This document shows positions 60,335-64,000 of a stretch of 64,000 nt of DNA, one piece after another. The stretch is from positions 6,545-70,544 of the forward strand of contig CADAJJ010000008.1 of assembly GCA_902788205.1 (NCBI GenBank), read 5' to 3'. The DNA is from RUG023 sp900315435 (lineage in GTDB: Bacteria > Spirochaetota > Spirochaetia > Sphaerochaetales > Sphaerochaetaceae). Within the stretch, counting starts at the first letter, position 1, and every line of letters starts with the position of its first letter. Below the pieces are notes generated by a model. The model saw nothing but the letters and a program-made list of their open reading frames with translations, was not told where the DNA came from and ran no database searches. The translations under genes were made by a program, and so were the position numbers.

Positions 60335-63300
60335 GTGGCGACCAAGCAGGATGCGGAGCAGGAAAAACTCCGGAAAGGCAAAGAAGACGAAAAATTGGCG
60401 CTTGAGGAACTTGATGACCAGGAAATACAGAATGAGCGCACAAGGGAAGTCTATCATCGCGTTCGTCACATCACCATGTCAAAACTGCTCTATCTTGCCC
60501 GCCAGACGGCCAAATCGTACGACCAAATCAAGGTGGAAGTAGACGGGATACAAAAAGAACTGGATGCGAAAAAGAAAGAAATCCGCTCTGCCAAGACCCC
60601 TGCTGACGCCACTGACGCGACTCGTGACGAGTACAACGACAAGCGCAAGGCGCTACGTGATGAACGCGATGCATTGGCCCGTCGCCTTACCATTGCCACC
60701 AGCAAGATCGACCCGATCGAGAGGCTGTGCGACATCTATGACGCTGTCGCATCTTGGAAGTTGGACAAAGCGGTTGGCTTCCGCAAACAGCCTCGTACCA
60801 AACCGGTCGACCCGGAACTGCAACAGGACATCGACGAACTGAAGCGTCTGCTGGAGGCGAAGGGCTACTATACGACCATTGCCGCCGATGAAGCGCCTGC
60901 GCCCAAGACAGAGGAAGCCAAACAGGCAAATCCTCTCCAGACGGAGCTTCCTGCCGATGAGCAGCTTCCACAGGTCGAGACCCGGAGCCAGGAGCCAGGG
61001 CGCCCGCAGGATGAACCCCGTCAGGAGGAACAAAAGCCTGAGGTCCCGCCCAAACCCACCGCCTTGCAAGGAGGGGACGGATCGGGGAAACGTGGCAGGA
61101 TCCTGCCATGGGTTCTGCTTGCCGTCCTGATCCTCGTCATCATCATCGCCGCCCGCGGCTGCTCTGGCGGGAAAGCCGCGAAACCCGAAAAGCCGGTCGC
61201 TGAACCGGTGGCGGTCGCCGCTCCAGCCCCCGCTAAGGTGGCAAGCACACCGTCCGAGCCGCCGAAAGCCGCGCAACCAGCGGCCTCCGAACCTGCCCAA
61301 ACGGCGGTCGCCGCTTCCACGGTGATGCAGGTGCGGCTTACCGCTACGGTAGCCAACGTGCAGTCTGAACCGAAGCAGGCGCAACCGGAAGCCCATGCGG
61401 CAATTCTGGGTGATGGCACGCAGAGCTACCAGTTCGCCAATGGTGTCAGGCTAGTCGTCTATCCCGATGGTTCGATGAAAACGTTCTTCGGCAACCTGTT
61501 GATCGAGGATGCCCAGGTGGTAGACCTGCAGAGGGGAGAGCAGGGGCAGGCGACGTTGGTCTATGCGGACGGCACCAAGGCGGACCTATCCCTTGCCGGC
61601 GCGGTCATCGACCTTGGTCATGGCTTTGTCGTCGTGGTGGACGCTGGCGGCTTCACGACCACCTGGCAAGGCAAGCTGGTCACCGACAGTCCGGTTGTCG
61701 GCTATTCGCTGGATGATGGGGTGAAGACCCTCCGCTATGCCGCCGGTCTTGTCATCGACGCGACCAAGCAGGCGACCTCGATCTCGATGCAGGGCATTTC
61801 TCTCGCAATCACCGATAGCGGCATGGTCACCTCTTTCATGGGCATGCCGGTCACTCGAGCCGCCCTGACGGGATTCGATTATGATGGCGCAGGTGTGACT
61901 CTGCGCTATGACGACGGCATGACGGCGACCATCGGCTTGTCTGGAGCCACCATAGCGTTGGATAACGGCATTTCCTTCGCGATGGATGCCGAGAATACGA
62001 CGACCAGCTTCGCAGGCGTCGACCTGCTGGAGAGCCCGATTGCCTCCTATGAGCTGGACGACGAAGATGCCAAGCACCTTGTCTATGCCGACGGCAAGCA
62101 GTTGGATCTTTTCGCCAACGGCGACGTGACGGTCTCCCTGCCTGAAGGGCTGGAGATCGCCTTGAACGGCGAGGGCGCCAAGACCACGTACCTGGGCTTC
62201 ACCATCAGTGAAAAGTCGATTGCCGATTTCGCCGTTGATGAAGGAGCCGTCGTCCTCACCTATCTGGATGGGGCTCGGGCGGTCATCGGCGACGGACTCG
62301 CAGGAGTGCAGCTTCCCAACGGACTTGGAGTGACGGTGTTCCCTGAGGGGATCGCGACGACAGTGAACGGCATGTTGCTGAACAACCAGCCGATCGACGG
62401 ATACCGTTACGCCGAGGGCAAGCGCTATCTGAGCTATTCCGACGGCATGCGGGTGGAGAGCGATGACGCAGGTCCGATCACCGTGATCTTCGCCAACGGC
62501 CTTACCATCGCCGCCCAGAGCGCCAGCGACATGCGGACCTTCTGGCAGCAGTACACCTTGAGCGAAAGTCCCGTCGACATGGTCGTGATGGGGCAGGCTC
62601 AGGAGCATGCGCTGCGTTACGCCGACGGCATGGTCATGATTGTCCTTCCGGACGGAAGCACGGCTTTGGCGCTCACCAATGGCCTGGTCTTCGTGACCGA
62701 TGGCGTCCACTTCGGCACCATGTACGGACAGGCTGTGGTCAGCGATGCCGCCTTTGCCAGCTATTCGTTTGACAAAGGTGCCCGCAGACTGACTTATGCC
62801 GATGGAACCGTGTTGGATATCGATGCCGCCGGATGGGTTGCCGTGACGCTGCCTGACGGAGTGCGGGTTGCCAGTACTCCGGATGGTTTCATCACGAAGT
62901 ACAAGGACCTCGTGGTCAGCCGTAGCCCGATTGTGGACTTCAGCTATGATGCCGATGGGCGTACGATCGCCTATGCTGACGGCATGGTCGCCACGTTGGG
63001 CAATGACGGTTCCGCCTCTGTCTTCTATCCTGGCTATGCCGGAGTCAAGCTTGATGCCGCGGGCTTGGTCACCACGTATGGAGAGGAGACGGTCACCACC
63101 AGCGATATCGCCAGCTACCAGCTTGATCCGGATGGTTCCAAACAGTTGGTCTTTGCCGACGGGACTGTCCTCGCGCTGAATCCTGACGGCAGCAAGGTCG
63201 GCGATGAGCGGCCGGCTACGGTTGCCTCCGCTGGGACGGCGCGCCAAAAGGATCAAGGTGTCCCGGCAGCCACCGCCAAGGAAGGTCCGGTTGTCGCTTC

Positions 63301-63844
63301 TGCCGAGCCGCAAAGCCCTGTTGAAGAGATGTCTTCTGTTGCGAAGAAGGAGAGGGTTCCGTTCCGCTTCGGCCTGGGTGTCTATGGTTCGGCGAAGTAC
63401 AACCTGGACGACGACTATCAGGTACTGCAGTCTGCCCACAGCTGGAAACCGGCTCTTGGTGGTCAGCTTCGCATGGAGAATATCCTTGCCGGTGAAATGC
63501 TTGGCCTGGGTCTTGACGTGAAGGTTGCCTGGGAACCCGAGACCGACCGGGGCTGGTCGAAAGCCTTCAAGTCCTCGACCAACTGGGACCATTGGATGGA
63601 TGGTTCGGCCGAACTGAATGTCGACCTGAACTTCGGCAAAGCTCTCGTCACTTTGGGTGGCGGCATGTTCATGACGACCGATTTCGGCGACGCCGCCTAT
63701 GGCATGCAGGCCAGTCTTGGACTTGGCTGTCACTTCACCGACCATCTCTATATGGGAGTCGAAGGACAGTACCGCTACAGCCTGCACGACCAGAAAAAGG
63801 CGCAGACGATTGGTGGTTTGGCGTCGTTGTTGGTCACATTCTGA
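60335..63844 (+). CDS. giant repeat protein with TM helix and C-terminal OM-barrel-like domain
   Basis: 1169 residues, GTG start with AGGAGGGG upstream. Residues 1-180: charged, coiled-coil-like, no signal peptide, so cytoplasmic. 185-250: Pro/Glu-rich linker. 256-273: one hydrophobic helix (ILPWVLLAVLILVIIIAA). 280-355: Ala/Pro-rich linker. About 355-985: ten units of roughly 62 residues, each with an L-x-Y-x-D-G turn (e.g. LRYADGMVMIVLPDG) and a S-P-I-x-x-Y/F segment. 985-1008: linker. 1009-1169: amphipathic strands (GLGVYGSAKYNLDDDYQ; MGVEGQYRYSL) ending LLVTF, like an 8-strand outer-membrane barrel. Not a family I recognise. It may join cytoplasm, inner membrane, periplasm and outer membrane in one chain. 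Single-gene unit between promoter and terminator. Confidence 0.8.
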   Translation: MATKQDAEQEKLRKGKEDEKLALEELDDQEIQNERTREVYHRVRHITMSKLLYLARQTAKSYDQIKVEVDGIQKELDAKKKEIRSAKTPADATDATRDEYNDKRKALRDERDALARRLTIATSKIDPIERLCDIYDAVASWKLDKAVGFRKQPRTKPVDPELQQDIDELKRLLEAKGYYTTIAADEAPAPKTEEAKQANPLQTELPADEQLPQVETRSQEPGRPQDEPRQEEQKPEVPPKPTALQGGDGSGKRGRILPWVLLAVLILVIIIAARGCSGGKAAKPEKPVAEPVAVAAPAPAKVASTPSEPPKAAQPAASEPAQTAVAASTVMQVRLTATVANVQSEPKQAQPEAHAAILGDGTQSYQFANGVRLVVYPDGSMKTFFGNLLIEDAQVVDLQRGEQGQATLVYADGTKADLSLAGAVIDLGHGFVVVVDAGGFTTTWQGKLVTDSPVVGYSLDDGVKTLRYAAGLVIDATKQATSISMQGISLAITDSGMVTSFMGMPVTRAALTGFDYDGAGVTLRYDDGMTATIGLSGATIALDNGISFAMDAENTTTSFAGVDLLESPIASYELDDEDAKHLVYADGKQLDLFANGDVTVSLPEGLEIALNGEGAKTTYLGFTISEKSIADFAVDEGAVVLTYLDGARAVIGDGLAGVQLPNGLGVTVFPEGIATTVNGMLLNNQPIDGYRYAEGKRYLSYSDGMRVESDDAGPITVIFANGLTIAAQSASDMRTFWQQYTLSESPVDMVVMGQAQEHALRYADGMVMIVLPDGSTALALTNGLVFVTDGVHFGTMYGQAVVSDAAFASYSFDKGARRLTYADGTVLDIDAAGWVAVTLPDGVRVASTPDGFITKYKDLVVSRSPIVDFSYDADGRTIAYADGMVATLGNDGSASVFYPGYAGVKLDAAGLVTTYGEETVTTSDIASYQLDPDGSKQLVFADGTVLALNPDGSKVGDERPATVASAGTARQKDQGVPAATAKEGPVVASAEPQSPVEEMSSVAKKERVPFRFGLGVYGSAKYNLDDDYQVLQSAHSWKPALGGQLRMENILAGEMLGLGLDVKVAWEPETDRGWSKAFKSSTNWDHWMDGSAELNVDLNFGKALVTLGGGMFMTTDFGDAAYGMQASLGLGCHFTDHLYMGVEGQYRYSLHDQKKAQTIGGLASLLVTF

Positions 63845-63860
63845 AGAAACCTCCTACACC

Positions 63861-63895
63861 TCCGGAGATCCGTTCTGGGTCTCCGGAATTTTTTT
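63861..63895 (+). terminator. intrinsic terminator of the giant repeat protein gene
   Basis: 11-bp stem TCCGGAGATCC (63861-63871) with GGGTCTCCGGA (63877-63887), one G-U pair, then a seven-T run. The remaining ~100 bases of the window show only a possible gene start (ATG 63969) too short to judge. Confidence 0.9.
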
Positions 63896-64000
63896 CGTCG
63901 AGGAATTGCATTCTTTGCAAGCAGATACGAGTTTTTTGCGAGAAGGGGGAGGAAAAAAGTGGCGGGAAATGCTGGACAAGGAAGCGGGAAAGGCGTATAG

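Noticed and set aside
61586..63787. 733-residue minus-strand open frame opposite the giant repeat protein
   Set aside because: Shadow frame caused by GC-rich codon bias and the repeats: His/Arg/Asp-rich, no hydrophobic core, no ribosome site; the plus-strand frame has clear domains, promoter and terminator.
1..64000. CRISPR array
   Set aside because: No regularly spaced short direct repeats and no cas-like gene seen.

Overview
The window is GC-rich chromosomal DNA of a Gram-negative-type (diderm) bacterium. It encodes signal-peptide lipoproteins, FadL-like and other outer-membrane beta-barrels, a BMP/PnrA nucleoside ABC system, LuxS and four MATE transporters. The gene set fits a Spirochaetota member (Sphaerochaeta-like). 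That placement is an inference from gene content; no rRNA or marker gene here decides it.

Layout. 0-9.6 kb: three MATE transporters (the first cut by the window edge), aspartokinase, a small unknown protein, a MalK/UgpC-type ATPase, the mtnN-luxS pair and a split chromate transporter with a divergent LysR gene. 9.6-25.6 kb: a Nif11-like peptide, a FadL-type barrel, a Y-family polymerase with an overlapping YolD-like partner, tRNA-Lys, a DUF975-like membrane protein, a lipoprotein esterase, a GntR-controlled glycerol-3-phosphate-dehydrogenase-like operon (two flavoproteins plus DUF1667), and an envelope export operon (MMPL/RND pump, LolA-like carrier, outer-membrane porin-like protein).

25.6-31.5 kb is accessory DNA: a broken Sel1-repeat lipoprotein, an ISL3 transposase remnant, one copy of a 227-bp repeat, two related mini-operons, XRE regulators, a HigBA-like toxin-antitoxin pair, a compact lysis-like cassette (coiled-coil/TM protein, membrane protein, spanin-like pair), and a tyrosine recombinase beside tRNA-Gly. 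No capsid, tail or packaging genes are seen.

31.5-57.5 kb returns to ordinary chromosome: GNAT acetyltransferase, a fourth MATE, a barrel-like protein coupled to a caspase-fold lipoprotein, NYN nuclease, histidine kinase, lipoprotein plus outer-membrane protein, NhaC antiporter, a Crp-led SsuABC-type transporter operon, a purine nucleoside uptake and salvage operon (BMP, NupABC-like, DeoD), nucleoside hydrolase, mannose-6-phosphate isomerase with an exonuclease, a PAP2 phosphatase and a LysR/hydrolase pair.

57.5-60.3 kb is a second decayed zone: a toxin-immunity-like fragment pair, a transposase-like fragment, tRNA-Val, tRNA-Asp, the inverted second copy of the 227-bp repeat, and a duplicated tRNA-Asp 3' end typical of an integration scar.

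60.3-63.9 kb holds the most unusual gene: one 1169-residue protein with a cytoplasmic coiled-coil-like domain, a single membrane segment, a Pro/Ala linker, about ten ~62-residue beta-type repeats and a C-terminal outer-membrane-barrel-like domain. It could span the whole envelope in one chain.
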